Assembly: GCF_000423325.1 (NCBI RefSeq)
Contig: NZ_AUHT01000012.1
Location: forward strand, 124,001 to 188,000
Source: Lysobacter defluvii IMMIB APB-9 = DSM 18482
Lineage (GTDB): Bacteria; Pseudomonadota; Gammaproteobacteria; Xanthomonadales; Xanthomonadaceae
Direction: 5' to 3'
DNA length: 64,000 bases
A program made the position numbers and the translations under genes. Shown here one piece after another: positions 52,971-62,892 of the stretch (the stretch's first letter is position 1; every line of letters begins with the position of its first letter). The notes beneath the pieces were generated by a model. The model ran no database searches and was not told the origin of the DNA. It worked only from the letters and a program-made list of their open reading frames with translations.

Positions 52971-54632
52971 ATGACCGAACCTTGCAACATCGCCGCGGCC
53001 CTGCCGCGGCTGGCGGCGCTGCAACCGGAGGTGGTCGCGATGCACTGCCCCGGCCGCCGGGGCCGCGACGGGCTCGCCCGCTATGACGTGTCGCTGAGCT
53101 ACCGGGACCTGGATTCGCGCAGCGACGCAATCGCCGCCGGGCTGGCGAAGCACGGCATCACCCGCGGCACCCGCACGGTGGTGATGGTGCGGCCGTCGCC
53201 GGAGTTCTTCCTGCTGATGTTCGCGCTGTTCAAGGCCGGCGCGGTGCCGGTGCTGGTGGATCCCGGCATCGACAAGGCGGCGCTGCGGCAGTGCCTGGCC
53301 GAGGCCGGGGCGGAGGCCTTCATCGGCATCCCGCTGGCACACCTGGCGCGCCGCCTGCTGGGCTGGGCGCGCGGGGCGCGGGTGCTGGTGACCACCGGGC
53401 GCCGCGCGCTGCTCGCCGGGGTCACGCTGGCCCAGGTCGAAGCCGACGGCGCCGGCGCGGGCCCGCAGCTGGCCAACACCGCCCCGGACGAGGTCGCGGC
53501 GATCCTGTTCACCAGCGGCTCCACCGGCGTGCCCAAGGGCGTGGTCTACCGTCACCGGCACTTCGTGGCCCAGGTCGAAATGCTGCGCGACGCGTTCGGC
53601 ATCCAGCCGGGCAGCGTGAACCTGCCGACCTTCCCGCCGTTCGCGCTGTTCGATCCGGCGCTGGGCACCACCTCGGTGATCCCGGACATGGACCCGACGC
53701 GCCCGGCCAAGGCCGATCCGCGCAAGCTGCACGACGCGATCCGCCGCTTCAACGTCGACATGCTGTTCGGCTCGCCGGCGCTGGTCGCGGTGCTCGCCAA
53801 CCACGGCGAGCCGCTGCCGACGGTCCGGCGGGTGATGTCCGCCGGCGCCCCGGTGCCGGCCGACACCGTCGCCCGCTTGCGCGCGCTGCTGCCGGACGAC
53901 GCCGGCTTCTGGACGCCCTACGGCGCGACCGAGTGCCTGCCGGTCTCGGTGGTCGAGGGGCGCGAGCTGCAGTCCACGCGCGAGGCGACGGCCGATGGCG
54001 CCGGCACTTGCGTCGGCCGCGCGGTGCCGCCCAACGAGGTCCGCATCATCGCCATCACCGACGAGGCGATCGAGCGCTGGGAGGACGTGGACCTGCTGCC
54101 GGAAGGGCAGGTCGGGGAAATCACCGTCGCCGGCCCGACCGCCACCGATGCCTACTTCAACCGCGAGGCGCAGACGCGCGCGGCCAAGATCACCGAGACC
54201 CTGTCCGACGGCACCACCCGCATCGTCCACCGCATGGGTGATGTCGGCTACCTGGACGGCAAGGGGCGGCTGTGGTTCTGCGGCCGCAAGTCGCACCGTG
54301 TCGAGACCGCGGACGGGCCGCTGTACACCGAGCAGGTCGAGCCGGTCTTCAACACCCATCCCCGGGTCCTGCGCACCGCGCTGGTCGGCCTGGGCCGGCG
54401 CGGCGAGCAGACGCCCGCGCTGTGCGTGGAGCTGATGCCCGGCGTGCCGGAGAACGAGTGGCCCGTGGTCGCCGGCGAGCTGCGGGCGATGGCCGCGGCG
54501 CACCCGCGCACCCATGCGATCGAGCGGCTGCTGCTGCACCCGGGCTTCCCGGTCGACATCCGCCACAACGCCAAGATCGGCCGCGAGCGGCTGGCCGCCT
54601 GGGCGGCGCGCAAGCTGGAGGAATCGCCTTGA
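52971..54632 (+). CDS. oleC: OleC beta-lactone synthetase (AMP-dependent)
   Basis: OleC closes a beta-hydroxy acid to a beta-lactone with ATP. The 553-residue protein is an acyl-adenylate-forming enzyme with the AMP-binding loop [15 protein letters not shown], the [12 protein letters not shown] and [11 protein letters not shown] motifs, and a C-terminal [22 protein letters not shown]. Its N-terminus and the lack of a CoA-domain context fit OleC rather than a fatty acyl-CoA ligase. The ATG at 52971 is used; its stop overlaps the oleD start by 4 bp. Confidence 0.91.
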   Translation: MTEPCNIAAALPRLAALQPEVVAMHCPGRRGRDGLARYDVSLSYRDLDSRSDAIAAGLAKHGITRGTRTVVMVRPSPEFFLLMFALFKAGAVPVLVDPGIDKAALRQCLAEAGAEAFIGIPLAHLARRLLGWARGARVLVTTGRRALLAGVTLAQVEADGAGAGPQLANTAPDEVAAILFTSGSTGVPKGVVYRHRHFVAQVEMLRDAFGIQPGSVNLPTFPPFALFDPALGTTSVIPDMDPTRPAKADPRKLHDAIRRFNVDMLFGSPALVAVLANHGEPLPTVRRVMSAGAPVPADTVARLRALLPDDAGFWTPYGATECLPVSVVEGRELQSTREATADGAGTCVGRAVPPNEVRIIAITDEAIERWEDVDLLPEGQVGEITVAGPTATDAYFNREAQTRAAKITETLSDGTTRIVHRMGDVGYLDGKGRLWFCGRKSHRVETADGPLYTEQVEPVFNTHPRVLRTALVGLGRRGEQTPALCVELMPGVPENEWPVVAGELRAMAAAHPRTHAIERLLLHPGFPVDIRHNAKIGRERLAAWAARKLEESP

Positions 54633-55651
54633 AGATCCTGGTCACCGGCGGCGGTGGTTTCCTGGGGCAGGCGCTGTGCCGCGGCCTGCGCGAGCGCGGC
54701 CACCAGGTGGTGAGCTTCAACCGCGGCGAGTACCCGGCGCTGGCGCGCATGGGCGTGGCCCAGGTGCGCGGCGACCTGGCCAACCGCGACGCGCTGCTCG
54801 CCGCCGCGGATGGCTGCGACGCGGTCTTCCACAACGCCGCCAAGGCCGGTGCGTTCGGGCCGTACCGCGAGTACCAACAGGCGAACGTGGTCGGCACCCG
54901 GCACGTGCTGGAGGCCTGCGCCCACCACGGCATCCGCCGCCTGGTGTACACCTCCACCCCGAGCGTCACCCATCGCGCTACCCACCCGGTGGAAGGCCGC
55001 GGCGCACACGAGGTCCCCTACGGCGAGGACCTGAAGGCGCCGTACGCGGCGACCAAGCTCGAGGCCGAGAAGATGGTGCTGGCCGCCAACGGCCCGGACC
55101 TGGCCACGGTCGCGCTGCGGCCGCGCCTGATCTGGGGCCCGGGCGACAACCAGCTGTTGCCGCGCCTGGCCGAGCGCGCCCACCAGGGCCGGCTGCGGCT
55201 GGTCGGCGACGGCGAGAACCGGGTCGACACCACCTACATCGACAACGCCGCGCAGGCGCACTTCGACGCCTTCGAGGCGCTCGGGCCGGGCGCGCGCTGC
55301 GCCGGGCAGGCCTACTTCATCAGCAACGGCGACCCGCGCACCATGCGCGCGACCATCAACGCGCTGCTGGCCGCGGTGGACGCGCCGCAGGTGCATCGGT
55401 CCATCTCCTTCAAGCTCGCCTACCGCCTGGGCGCGGTGTGCGAGGCCGCCTGGAAGCTGCTGCCGCTGAAGGGCGAGCCGCCGATGACCCGGTTCCTGGC
55501 CGAGCAGCTGGTGACCACGCACTGGTACGACATGGGGCCGGCGAAGCGCGACTTCGGCTACGTGCCGCGGGTCGGCTTCGACGAGGGCGTGGCGCGGTTG
55601 CGCGAGTCGTGGCTGGCCGAACGCGGCCGGGACGCCAGCGCGGACGCTTAG
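54629..55651 (+). CDS. oleD: OleD 2-alkyl-3-ketoalkanoic acid reductase
   Basis: OleD reduces the ketoacid made by OleA. The 340-residue extended short-chain dehydrogenase has the N-terminal nucleotide motif VTGGGGFLG, the family-typical [10 protein letters not shown], and the catalytic Tyr139-x3-Lys143 in [12 protein letters not shown]. It also carries [11 protein letters not shown]. It starts at a TTG that overlaps the oleC stop, a rare start but clearly the coupled one. The oleBCD order is intact; oleA is not in this window. Confidence 0.92.
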   Translation: MKILVTGGGGFLGQALCRGLRERGHQVVSFNRGEYPALARMGVAQVRGDLANRDALLAAADGCDAVFHNAAKAGAFGPYREYQQANVVGTRHVLEACAHHGIRRLVYTSTPSVTHRATHPVEGRGAHEVPYGEDLKAPYAATKLEAEKMVLAANGPDLATVALRPRLIWGPGDNQLLPRLAERAHQGRLRLVGDGENRVDTTYIDNAAQAHFDAFEALGPGARCAGQAYFISNGDPRTMRATINALLAAVDAPQVHRSISFKLAYRLGAVCEAAWKLLPLKGEPPMTRFLAEQLVTTHWYDMGPAKRDFGYVPRVGFDEGVARLRESWLAERGRDASADA

Positions 55652-55652
55652 A

Positions 55653-56303
55653 ATGCCGCCCATGGCCGACACCCGACCCTCGCCGCTGGGCATGCTCAAG
55701 CCGATCGCCGGCCGCGCGCTGGAACTCGCACTTAACCGCGCCCTGGCGCTCGACCCGGACACCCGCGAGGGGCTCAAGGGCCTGGACGGCCGCGCGATCG
55801 CGCTGCACCTGGCGCGACCGCCGCTGGCGCTGCAGGTCAGCGTCGACGGCGAGCGCCTGCGCGTCGGTCCGCCTGCGGACGCCCCGGCGGACCTGTCGGT
55901 GCGCGGCACCCTCGCCGGCCTGCTGGGCCAGCTGCCGATGCTGCGCCGGGACGACGCCGCACCCGTGGGCGAGCTGCGCATCGAGGGCGATGCCGAGCTG
56001 GCGCGCCGGCTGCGCAAGCTGGCCGACCGCTTCGACCCGGACTGGGATGCGCCCTTCACCGACGTGTTCGGCGACGTGCTGGGCGTGCAGATTGCCAACG
56101 CCGTCCGTGCCGCGTTGCGCGGCGCCCGCGAGGCCGGTCGCGAACTGGCCGGCAGCACCGCCGAGTTCCTCACAGAGGAGTCGCGCGACCTGGTGCCGCG
56201 TGCCGAGCTCGACGCCTTCAACGACGACGTCGACGTGTTGCACGACGATGTCGAACGGCTGGCGGCTCGCATCTCGCGCCTGCGCGTTGGGGCTGGCCGG
56301 TGA
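55653..56303 (+). CDS. ubiJ: ubiquinone biosynthesis accessory factor UbiJ
   Basis: A 216-residue SCP2-domain protein that binds ubiquinone intermediates and helps the UbiIEFGH complex. Features are an N-terminal helical part ([16 protein letters not shown]), the sterol-carrier-like strand pattern [35 protein letters not shown] and a C-terminal coiled coil. ATG 55653 or ATG 55662 may be the start. Its stop overlaps the ubiB start by 4 bp, the usual ubiJ-ubiB coupling. It follows oleD directly. Confidence 0.9.
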   Translation: MPPMADTRPSPLGMLKPIAGRALELALNRALALDPDTREGLKGLDGRAIALHLARPPLALQVSVDGERLRVGPPADAPADLSVRGTLAGLLGQLPMLRRDDAAPVGELRIEGDAELARRLRKLADRFDPDWDAPFTDVFGDVLGVQIANAVRAALRGAREAGRELAGSTAEFLTEESRDLVPRAELDAFNDDVDVLHDDVERLAARISRLRVGAGR

Positions 56304-57973
56304 GGGCGGCGCTGCGTGCCTGGCGCATCGGCCGGGTACTGCTGAAATACCGGCTCGAGGACCTGCTCGAGGGCACCGCGCCCCGCCGTTGGCTGGGGTT
56401 GGCGCGGCCGTTCGCACCGTCGGTACCGGCTGATATCGCGGCCCAGCCGCGCGGCGTGCGCCTGCGCCTGGCGCTGCAGGAACTCGGGCCGATCTTCGTC
56501 AAGTTCGGGCAGATCCTGTCGACCCGCCGCGACCTGGTGCCGCCGGACCTGGGCGACGAGCTGGCGCGGCTGCAGGACGAGGTCGAGCCGTTCGACGGCG
56601 AACAGGCGCGCGCCATCGTCGAGCAGGTGCTGGGCCGGCCGGTCGGCGAGGCCTTCGCCAGCTTCGACACCACGCCGCTGGCCTCGGCGTCGATCGCCCA
56701 GGTGCACGCGGCGACGCTGCTCGAGCCAGGTGCCACGGCGCCGCGCGAGGTCGTGGTCAAGGTCCTGCGCCCGGGCATCCGGCGCCGCATCGACGCCGAC
56801 CTGGAGCTGCTGCGCTCGCTGGCCGGCGTGGTCGAGCGCACCCATCCCAACGCCTCCAAGATCCGGCCGCGCGAGGTGGTCGCCGAGATCGAGTCGACCC
56901 TGCTCGCCGAGCTCGACCTGCAGCGCGAGGCCGCCAACGCCAGCGTGCTGCGCCGGTTCTGGGCCGGCAGCGACGACCTGTACGTGCCCGAGGTGGTCTG
57001 GACCCACACCGCCGAGCAGGTGCTGACCCTGGAGCGGGTGCACGGCATCCCGTCCGACGACATCGCCGCGCTGGACGCCGCCGGCATCGACCGCAAGGCG
57101 CTTGCGGCCAAGGGCGTGCGGGTGTTCTACACCCAGGTGTTCCGCGACAACTTCTTCCACGCCGATGCCCACGCCGGCAACATCTGGGTCGACACCGACC
57201 CGGCGCGGCGCGCCAACCCGCGCTTCATCGCGCTGGACTTCGGCATCGTCGGCCAGCTCTCCGACCAGGACCAGTACTACCTGGCGGAGAACTTCATGGC
57301 GATCTTCAACCGCGACTACCGCCGCATCGCCGAGCTGCACGTGGCCGCCGGCTGGATGCCCGGCACGGTGCGGGTCGAGGAGCTGGAGGCGGCGGTGCGC
57401 GCGGTCTGCGAGCCGTACTTCACCCGCCCGCTGAGCGAGATCTCCCTGGCCGAGGTGCTGGCCAAGCTGTTCAACACCGCCCGGCGCTACCAGCTGACCC
57501 TGCAGCCGCAGCTCATCCTGCTGCAGAAGACCCTGCTCAACATCGAGGGCGTCGGGCGGCAGCTGGATCCGAAGATCGACATCTGGGCGGTGGCGCGGCC
57601 GGTGCTCGGGCGCATCCTGGCCCGCCGCTACAGCCCGCGCCGGGTGCTGCGCGAGGTCCGCAAGCGCCTGCCCGAACTGGTCACCCAGGCCCCGCACATG
57701 CCGCTGCTGGTGCACGAGTGGCTCCAGCAACAGGTCGAGGGCCGCCACCAGCTGGCGATGCGCTCGGACGACATCCGCGCCCTGATGCTGGAACTGCAGC
57801 GCTCGCGGCGCCGCATGGCCGGCGTGCTGGCCGGCGCAGGCCTGCTGGTCGCGGCCGCGGTGCTGCACGGGCTGGAAGCCGGCGGACCGGAGTGGCTCGA
57901 CATCCCGCTGGTCGCGTGGGTGCCGGGCGTCATCGGCCTGTTCGCGCTGGCGGGCGGCTGGCTGCGTCGGTGA
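56300..57973 (+). CDS. ubiB: ubiquinone biosynthesis protein UbiB
   Basis: UbiB is an ABC1/ADCK-type atypical kinase-like ATPase needed for ubiquinone synthesis. The 557-residue protein has the KxGQ motif in [16 protein letters not shown], the Ala-rich loop [13 protein letters not shown], the catalytic Lys/Glu core in [10 protein letters not shown], the [11 protein letters not shown] loop and the LDFGIVGQL motif. Two C-terminal hydrophobic helices (about residues 505-550) anchor it. The GTG at 56300 overlaps the ubiJ stop. Confidence 0.94.
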   Translation: MRAALRAWRIGRVLLKYRLEDLLEGTAPRRWLGLARPFAPSVPADIAAQPRGVRLRLALQELGPIFVKFGQILSTRRDLVPPDLGDELARLQDEVEPFDGEQARAIVEQVLGRPVGEAFASFDTTPLASASIAQVHAATLLEPGATAPREVVVKVLRPGIRRRIDADLELLRSLAGVVERTHPNASKIRPREVVAEIESTLLAELDLQREAANASVLRRFWAGSDDLYVPEVVWTHTAEQVLTLERVHGIPSDDIAALDAAGIDRKALAAKGVRVFYTQVFRDNFFHADAHAGNIWVDTDPARRANPRFIALDFGIVGQLSDQDQYYLAENFMAIFNRDYRRIAELHVAAGWMPGTVRVEELEAAVRAVCEPYFTRPLSEISLAEVLAKLFNTARRYQLTLQPQLILLQKTLLNIEGVGRQLDPKIDIWAVARPVLGRILARRYSPRRVLREVRKRLPELVTQAPHMPLLVHEWLQQQVEGRHQLAMRSDDIRALMLELQRSRRRMAGVLAGAGLLVAAAVLHGLEAGGPEWLDIPLVAWVPGVIGLFALAGGWLRR

Positions 57974-58725
57974 CCGCTTCGCCGTCGTTCCCGCGAACGC
58001 GGGAACCCACCGACCCGCTGGCCCTCCGCGTCCTGCACCAGGACGACTGCCTCGCCGTTATCGACAAGCCCGCCGGCCTGATGGTCCACGACAGCGCCCT
58101 GGCGCGAGGCGAATCCGACTTCGTGGTCGACCGGCTGCGCCAGCAGTTCGGGCGGCAGGTGTTCCTGGTGCACCGGCTGGACCGCGCCACCAGTGGATGC
58201 CTGTTGCTGGCCTTCGACCGCGACACCGCCGGGGCACTGGGCCGCCAGCTGATGGCCGGCACGATCGACAAGCGCTACTGGGCGGTGTGCCGTGGCTGGC
58301 CGGCGGAGGACGCCTTCGAGGTCGACCACCCGCTCGACGGCGGGCCCGGCAAGCCGGAGAAGAAGCCGGCGGTCACCCGGTTCCGGGTGCTGGCGCGGAC
58401 GGAGTGCGACTGGCCTTCCACCGGCTTCGAGACCTCGCGCTACGCGCTGGTGGAGGCGCAGCCGCTGACCGGGCGCTTCCGCCAGATCCGCCGCCACCTC
58501 AAGCACGCCTCGCACCACCTCATCGGCGATACCAGCCACGGCGACGGGCGCCACAACCGGGCGTTCCGCATGATCGGCGTGCACCGGATGCTGCTGCATG
58601 CGCGGGCGCTCGGGTTCGAGCACCCGGGTGATGGCCGGCCGATGGTGGTGGAGGCGCCGCCGGATGGCCCCTTCGGCAAGGCCCTGGACCTGTTCGACCA
58701 GCCCCCACGGACGGGGCGGGATTGA
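57970..58725 (+). CDS. tRNA pseudouridine synthase, TruC-like
   Basis: A 251-residue RluA-family synthase resembling TruC, which makes pseudouridine 65 in some tRNAs. The catalytic Asp is in [13 protein letters not shown], with [11 protein letters not shown] before it and [20 protein letters not shown] after. Conserved sequence begins only near residue 18. The GTG at 57970 overlaps the ubiB stop (GTGA), but codons 6-13 encode a palindromic repeat (57987-58006), so the N-terminal extension is repeat-derived. Confidence 0.85.
   Translation: MTASPSFPRTREPTDPLALRVLHQDDCLAVIDKPAGLMVHDSALARGESDFVVDRLRQQFGRQVFLVHRLDRATSGCLLLAFDRDTAGALGRQLMAGTIDKRYWAVCRGWPAEDAFEVDHPLDGGPGKPEKKPAVTRFRVLARTECDWPSTGFETSRYALVEAQPLTGRFRQIRRHLKHASHHLIGDTSHGDGRHNRAFRMIGVHRMLLHARALGFEHPGDGRPMVVEAPPDGPFGKALDLFDQPPRTGRD
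57987..58006 (+). repeat. short palindromic repeat inside the truC-like 5' end
   Basis: GTTCCCGCGAACGCGGGAAC is a perfect inverted repeat with 9-bp arms and a 2-nt loop. It resembles the TTCCCGCG-type extragenic palindromes scattered in xanthomonad genomes. Here it falls between the ubiB stop and the first conserved TruC residues. Confidence 0.65.
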
Positions 58726-58743
58726 AGGGCCTGCGACCGCGGC

Positions 58744-59256
58744 TTACGGTGCCAGGTCGCGTTCTTCGGGTGCGCTGATCGCGTCCTGCAGGTCTTCCGC
58801 CATCTCCTGCAGCAGCGGCACCAGCAACTGTTGCGATTCCGTTGCGATGTTGGCCATCAGTTGCGGGGTCTTGTCGAGCACGCGCTGGCCGGCCGGACTC
58901 GAATAGAACTCGATCATCGCCTGTACGTCCGTGGCATCGAAGGTTTGCCGGTAGACCTCGCGATAGACCGGTTGCACCTTCTCCCAGGACAGGGCCTCGC
59001 GCATCCGGGCGGTGTGCCGGTCGGCCTTGGCCCGGACCTCGGCCTTCGCCTCTGCGTCGAGCTCCCCCTGGTACAGCCGGTCGAGCATCTGCGCCTGCAT
59101 GGCTTCCACCTGCAGCCACATGGCGTCCAGCTCCTGTTGCATGCGCATGACGTCCATCAGCCGATCGACATCCGCCGCGGCGGGTTCCGCCGCCTGGGCG
59201 AACGTGGAGGTGCCCAGCGCCAGCGCGCCGGCAAGAAGCAAGCCCAATCCCCTCAT
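58744..59256 (-). CDS. DUF2059-domain exported protein
   Basis: A 170-residue protein with a signal peptide (MRGLGLLLAGALALGTSTFAQA) and an all-helical DUF2059 domain. The characteristic AMIEFYSSPAGQRVLDKTPQ lies near the C-terminus. Its role is unknown. AAGGAAGGA precedes the ATG at 59256 at normal spacing. The gene is convergent with the truC-like gene, with only 18 bp between the stops. Confidence 0.85.
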   Translation of the reverse strand: MRGLGLLLAGALALGTSTFAQAAEPAAADVDRLMDVMRMQQELDAMWLQVEAMQAQMLDRLYQGELDAEAKAEVRAKADRHTARMREALSWEKVQPVYREVYRQTFDATDVQAMIEFYSSPAGQRVLDKTPQLMANIATESQQLLVPLLQEMAEDLQDAISAPEERDLAP

Positions 59257-59355
59257 GGTGCGGTTCCTTCCTTTTTGATCCCCGAGGGGCAGGGTGCGGA
59301 AGTGTGTAGCGCGCCGTCAAGCCGCGTTGCCGGCAGCGTGCCTACAATCGCGCCG

Positions 59356-59769
59356 ATGGGCGGCCAGGCGATCGACATCCCGGAGTCGGAGATCACCGAG
59401 CGCTTCGTGCGTGCGGCGGGCCCCGGTGGCCAGAACGTAAACAAGGTTGCCACCGCGGTGGAGCTGCGCTTCGACATCGCCGGCTCGCCGTCCTTGCCCG
59501 AGCCGGTGCGCGAGCGGCTGCTGTCCCGCCGCGACCGGCGGGTGACCGCCGAGGGCGTGCTGGTCATCAACGCCCAGCGCTTCCGCACCCAGGAGCGTAA
59601 TCGCCAGGATGCACGCGAGCGGCTGGCGGCCTTCATCGAGGCAGGGCGGCAGGCGCCGCGCAAGCGCGTCGCGACCCGGCCGACGCGGGCCTCGCGCGAG
59701 CGGCGGCTGGAAGCCAAGCAGCAACGCAGTACCCTCAAGCGCCGGCGCACGGTCCGCGACTGGGACTGA
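59356..59769 (+). CDS. arfB: alternative ribosome-rescue factor ArfB (YaeJ)
   Basis: ArfB hydrolyses peptidyl-tRNA on ribosomes stalled without a stop codon. The 137-residue protein has the catalytic GGQ at residues 24-26 in AAGPGGQNVNKV, and the basic tail (residues about 100-137, rich in Arg/Lys) that enters the mRNA channel. Length matches the family. The ATG at 59356 is used. It is the only gene of its transcript as far as spacing shows. Confidence 0.92.
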   Translation: MGGQAIDIPESEITERFVRAAGPGGQNVNKVATAVELRFDIAGSPSLPEPVRERLLSRRDRRVTAEGVLVINAQRFRTQERNRQDARERLAAFIEAGRQAPRKRVATRPTRASRERRLEAKQQRSTLKRRRTVRDWD

Positions 59770-59814
59770 GCCGGGCGTCCGGGCACGGCGCGAACACCAG
59801 GGGGACAGCAGGAC

Positions 59815-60429
59815 ATGCAGGAACACGCACGCGGCACCGCGGTGGTGCCGGCACTTCCGCCGTCGGCACCGCAGGTGCCCTATCACCCGTTCGCCCGCTG
59901 GTTCGGCCGCACGGTGCTGCGGCTGGGCGGCTGGAAGGTCGTGGGCGAGTTCCCGGACCTGCCGCGGGTGGTGCTGATCGGCGCGCCGCACACGTCCAAC
60001 TGGGACGGGGTGTGGGGCTTCGCCGCCAAGCTCGCATTGGGGCTGGATGTGCGCATCCTGGGCAAGGATTCGCTGTTCCGGGTACCCGTGGTGGGCTGGC
60101 TGGTGCGCAAGCTCGGGGTGATCCCGGTGGACCGCAGCGCTCCGCGCGGGGTGGTGGACCAGGCCGTCGCGATGATCCGCGGTTCGGAGCGGCTGTGGTA
60201 CGGGCTGGCGCCGGAGGGCACGCGCAAGCCCGTGGAGCACTGGAAGACCGGCTTCTGGAAGATCGCCCATCGCGCCGGGGTGCCGATCCTGCCGGTGTAC
60301 TTCCACTATCCCGACCGGCGGATCGTGGTCGCGCCGGTGATCCACACCGGCGGGGACATGGAGGCGGAGATCGTCGCCATCCGCGAGTGGTACCGCCGGG
60401 TGTCCAAGGGGCGCAACCGCGACGCCTGA
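59815..60429 (+). CDS. PlsC-family acyltransferase
   Basis: A 204-residue acyltransferase with the H-x4-D motif APHTSNWDG (His59, Asp64), the GKDSLFRVPVVGWLVRKLG substrate-binding segment and APEGTRK. It is shorter than the acyltransferase at 26640 and belongs to a distinct, small PlsC-like branch found in many Proteobacteria. A lysophospholipid or related acceptor is likely. The ATG at 59815 is used. A membrane glycosyltransferase gene follows after 68 bp. Confidence 0.87.
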   Translation: MQEHARGTAVVPALPPSAPQVPYHPFARWFGRTVLRLGGWKVVGEFPDLPRVVLIGAPHTSNWDGVWGFAAKLALGLDVRILGKDSLFRVPVVGWLVRKLGVIPVDRSAPRGVVDQAVAMIRGSERLWYGLAPEGTRKPVEHWKTGFWKIAHRAGVPILPVYFHYPDRRIVVAPVIHTGGDMEAEIVAIREWYRRVSKGRNRDA

Positions 60430-60497
60430 GCGGACCATGCCCGGATTGGCACGGGCATTGCGTGGAACCGGGGAAGGGAACGGCGGGGGGGACGTCT

Positions 60498-61850
60498 TTG
60501 GCGACAGGCAGGCTCCAGGCAGGCGCGGGCACCAGCGGGCGCCCCGCCTTCGACGTGGTGGTGCCGGTGCGGCCGGGCGACCATGCCTTCGTGGTCCATT
60601 GCCTCACCTCCCTGCTCCTGCAGTCCCTCACGCCCGGCAAGGTCGTGCTGGTCGACGACGGGGGCGCCGAGGCCGACCATTCGCTCCAGCTGGCCGCCGA
60701 GTTCGGGCGGGCCAACGGGCTGCAGGTCGAGTGCATCTCCCGGCGCTGGACGATCGGCCACGTCGCCACGCTGAAGCGCCAGGCGCGTGACTCCAGCGCC
60801 CAGGTCCTGCTGGTCCTGCAGCCGGGCACGGTGCTCAACACGCCCGACTACATCGACGCCTGCCTGGCGACGTTCGCCGACCCCGGCGTGGCCTGCGCGG
60901 CGGGGCGCGCCGCCGTGCTGCAACCCGGGCATCGCAGCCGGGTGGAGCAGTCCGAACCGTTCCGCCGGTGGATCGGCGATGACCCGTACCTGGATCCGCT
61001 GGCCCCGCGCGGCGCGGCGGACCGGCTGGCCCGCTGGCTGTCGGCCGCCTGGCTGGCACACGTCCAGGACCTCGGGGCCGGACTGTGCGACCGCATCGGC
61101 GAGCGCACCTGCGGCGGGATCATGCTCGCGACCGGCGGTGCGGTCGCCTACCGCTGCCGCTACCTGCGCGACCTGTTCGACCGCGTGGAGCCGGTGCGTG
61201 GCGACGACCTGGGCGCGTGGCCGGGACACGCCATCGCCCACGCGTTCGCCACCGAGGGCTACCGGATGGTCCGCGTAGGCGAGGCGGAAGCGCTGGTCCA
61301 GCCGCCGCCGCTCGCGCGTTGGCCCTCGCTTGCCTGGTCCTGGCTGCTGGGGCTGCTGCAGGCTGGGCACTGGTTCGACCCGCTCCTGCGCAGCCCGTTC
61401 CGGAGGCTGGCGCGCTATCGCCGCCGCAAACACGCGCAGGGATCCGGAGGAGGGAGGTACACCACGCGGGACGAGGTCATCGAAGAGCCCTTCGGCGAGC
61501 GCGTGACCCGCCTGGAAGGACGGCCGGTGGGCGGGGCGCTGCTGCTCCGTGCCGTGGTGCTGGCCGGCCTGGGGCTGCTGGCCTGGGTCCTGGGATTGTC
61601 GGGCCGATGGGCCGCGCTCGGCGGTCTGGCCCTGGTCGAGGTTGCCGCGGTGGCGCTGGTGTTGCCGGCGCTGGCGGGGCGCCGCGAGCGCGGCGCGACG
61701 GCAGTGCATGCACTCCTCGCCACGCCGCTGCGCTGGGGCGTGGTCGTGGCGGTCCCCCTCGCGCTGGCGCGGATGGTCGCGGGGCTGTGGCTGGGCCGGG
61801 CGTTCCGGTGGCGCCGGTTGGAACGGCGGCGGTCAGCGCGAGGACGCTGA
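60498..61850 (+). CDS. family 2-type glycosyltransferase with C-terminal membrane segments
   Basis: A 450-residue protein. The N-terminal GT-A fold shows FDVVVPVRPGDHAFVVHCL, VVLVDDGGAE, and RGDDLGAWPGH as the late catalytic Asp region. Three or four hydrophobic helices follow (about residues 280-300 and 350-435). The central domain lacks the usual D-x-D spacing of GT2 enzymes (DDP and GDD are candidates). It starts at a TTG at 60498 behind a GGGGGGGA ribosome-binding site. Its 3' end overlaps the convergent LysR gene by 18 bp. Acceptor and sugar unknown. Confidence 0.72.
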   Translation: MATGRLQAGAGTSGRPAFDVVVPVRPGDHAFVVHCLTSLLLQSLTPGKVVLVDDGGAEADHSLQLAAEFGRANGLQVECISRRWTIGHVATLKRQARDSSAQVLLVLQPGTVLNTPDYIDACLATFADPGVACAAGRAAVLQPGHRSRVEQSEPFRRWIGDDPYLDPLAPRGAADRLARWLSAAWLAHVQDLGAGLCDRIGERTCGGIMLATGGAVAYRCRYLRDLFDRVEPVRGDDLGAWPGHAIAHAFATEGYRMVRVGEAEALVQPPPLARWPSLAWSWLLGLLQAGHWFDPLLRSPFRRLARYRRRKHAQGSGGGRYTTRDEVIEEPFGERVTRLEGRPVGGALLLRAVVLAGLGLLAWVLGLSGRWAALGGLALVEVAAVALVLPALAGRRERGATAVHALLATPLRWGVVVAVPLALARMVAGLWLGRAFRWRRLERRRSARGR

Positions 61851-62786
61851 CGCGGGGTCGTGCCCGCGGTCCTCGCCGCTGCGCACCAGGTCCGCGAAGG
61901 CGCGTGCCTGCGGCTCCAGGTACCGCCCCTTGCGCATCACCACGCCGTAGCTGCGTTCCGGGAACCACGCCGACAGCGGGCGCGCGGCGAGCCGGCCCTC
62001 GTCGGCCGGGGTCAGGCAGATCGACGTGACGATGCTGATGCCCAGCCCCATCGCCACGTACTGCTTGATCACCTCCCATCCGCCCACTTCCAGGCCGACG
62101 GTGTAGGGCACCCGGTGGCGCTGGAAGACGGCGTCCACCATGCGGTAGGTCGTCAGCCTCTGCGGCGGCAGGATCAGCCCGTAGGGCGACAGGTCCGCCA
62201 GCTCCAGCCGGCGCTTGCGGGCGAGCGGGTGGTCGGGCGGGGTGATCAGCATCGGCTGGTAGCGGACCACCGGGGTGTAGTCCAGGTCCGGCGGCACGTC
62301 GAGCATCGAGCCCACCGCCAGGTCCACCCCGTCCGAACGCAACAGGTCCAGTCCGCCGGCCCCGGTGACGTTGTGCAGCCGCAGCTGCACGTCCGGATGG
62401 GCCTCGCGGTAGCGGCGGACGATCCCCGGGAGCAGGTACAGGATGGTCGAGGCGCCCGCCGCGACGTCCAGCTCGCCCCCGTCCATGCCCTGGATGCGCT
62501 TGCGGAAGGTGCCGTCGAGCGCGTCGATGCCCTCCACCAGCGGGCGCGCGAGTTCGTACAGCGCCTCGCCCTCGCGGGTCATCACCAGCCGCCGGCCGCT
62601 GCGTTCCAGCAGGCGCGTCCCGGTATCACGCTCCAGCGCCTTCAGCTGCTGGGTCACGGCGGGCTGGCTGAGGAACAGGGCCTCGGCGGCACGTGACACC
62701 GAACCCAGCCGGACCACCTGGCAGAAGGCCCGGAGCGGCTTGAGCCGGTCTCCCTTGTAGGCGAAGCGGGGCGTCGGCGAGGCCAT
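61833..62786 (-). CDS. LysR-family transcriptional regulator (CysB-like branch)
   Basis: A 317-residue LysR regulator with an N-terminal winged helix (about residues 15-75, FCQVVRLGSVSRAAEALFLSQPAVTQQLKALE) and a periplasmic-binding-like sensor domain. It is divergent from aceB, and the intergenic region has a perfect LysR-type palindrome, so it probably controls aceB and itself. The inducer is unknown. ATG 62786 begins the conserved part. Confidence 0.9.
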   Translation of the reverse strand: MASPTPRFAYKGDRLKPLRAFCQVVRLGSVSRAAEALFLSQPAVTQQLKALERDTGTRLLERSGRRLVMTREGEALYELARPLVEGIDALDGTFRKRIQGMDGGELDVAAGASTILYLLPGIVRRYREAHPDVQLRLHNVTGAGGLDLLRSDGVDLAVGSMLDVPPDLDYTPVVRYQPMLITPPDHPLARKRRLELADLSPYGLILPPQRLTTYRMVDAVFQRHRVPYTVGLEVGGWEVIKQYVAMGLGISIVTSICLTPADEGRLAARPLSAWFPERSYGVVMRKGRYLEPQARAFADLVRSGEDRGHDPASASSR

Positions 62787-62798
62787 ATCAGGCCCTGG

Positions 62799-62815
62799 TA
62801 TAAGCAGGGCTTATA
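62799..62815 (+). promoter_or_regulatory. LysR-type operator in the lysR-aceB promoter region
   Basis: TATAAGCAGGGCTTATA is a perfect palindrome (7-bp arms, 3-bp spacer) containing the LysR-type T-N11-A pattern. It lies 13 bp upstream of the lysR start and 78 bp upstream of aceB. Confidence 0.75.
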
Positions 62816-62892
62816 GGTCGCATTGAAACAAGTTGATTGTCAAATAGCCGTGCTGCGCGGGATGGTCGGGGCACCCAGTACGGAGCCACGCC

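Noticed and set aside
54248-57868. 1206-codon open frame on the minus strand
   Set aside because: It runs antisense through oleC, oleD, ubiJ and ubiB, which have clear catalytic motifs and coupled starts. Long antisense frames are expected at this G+C content.
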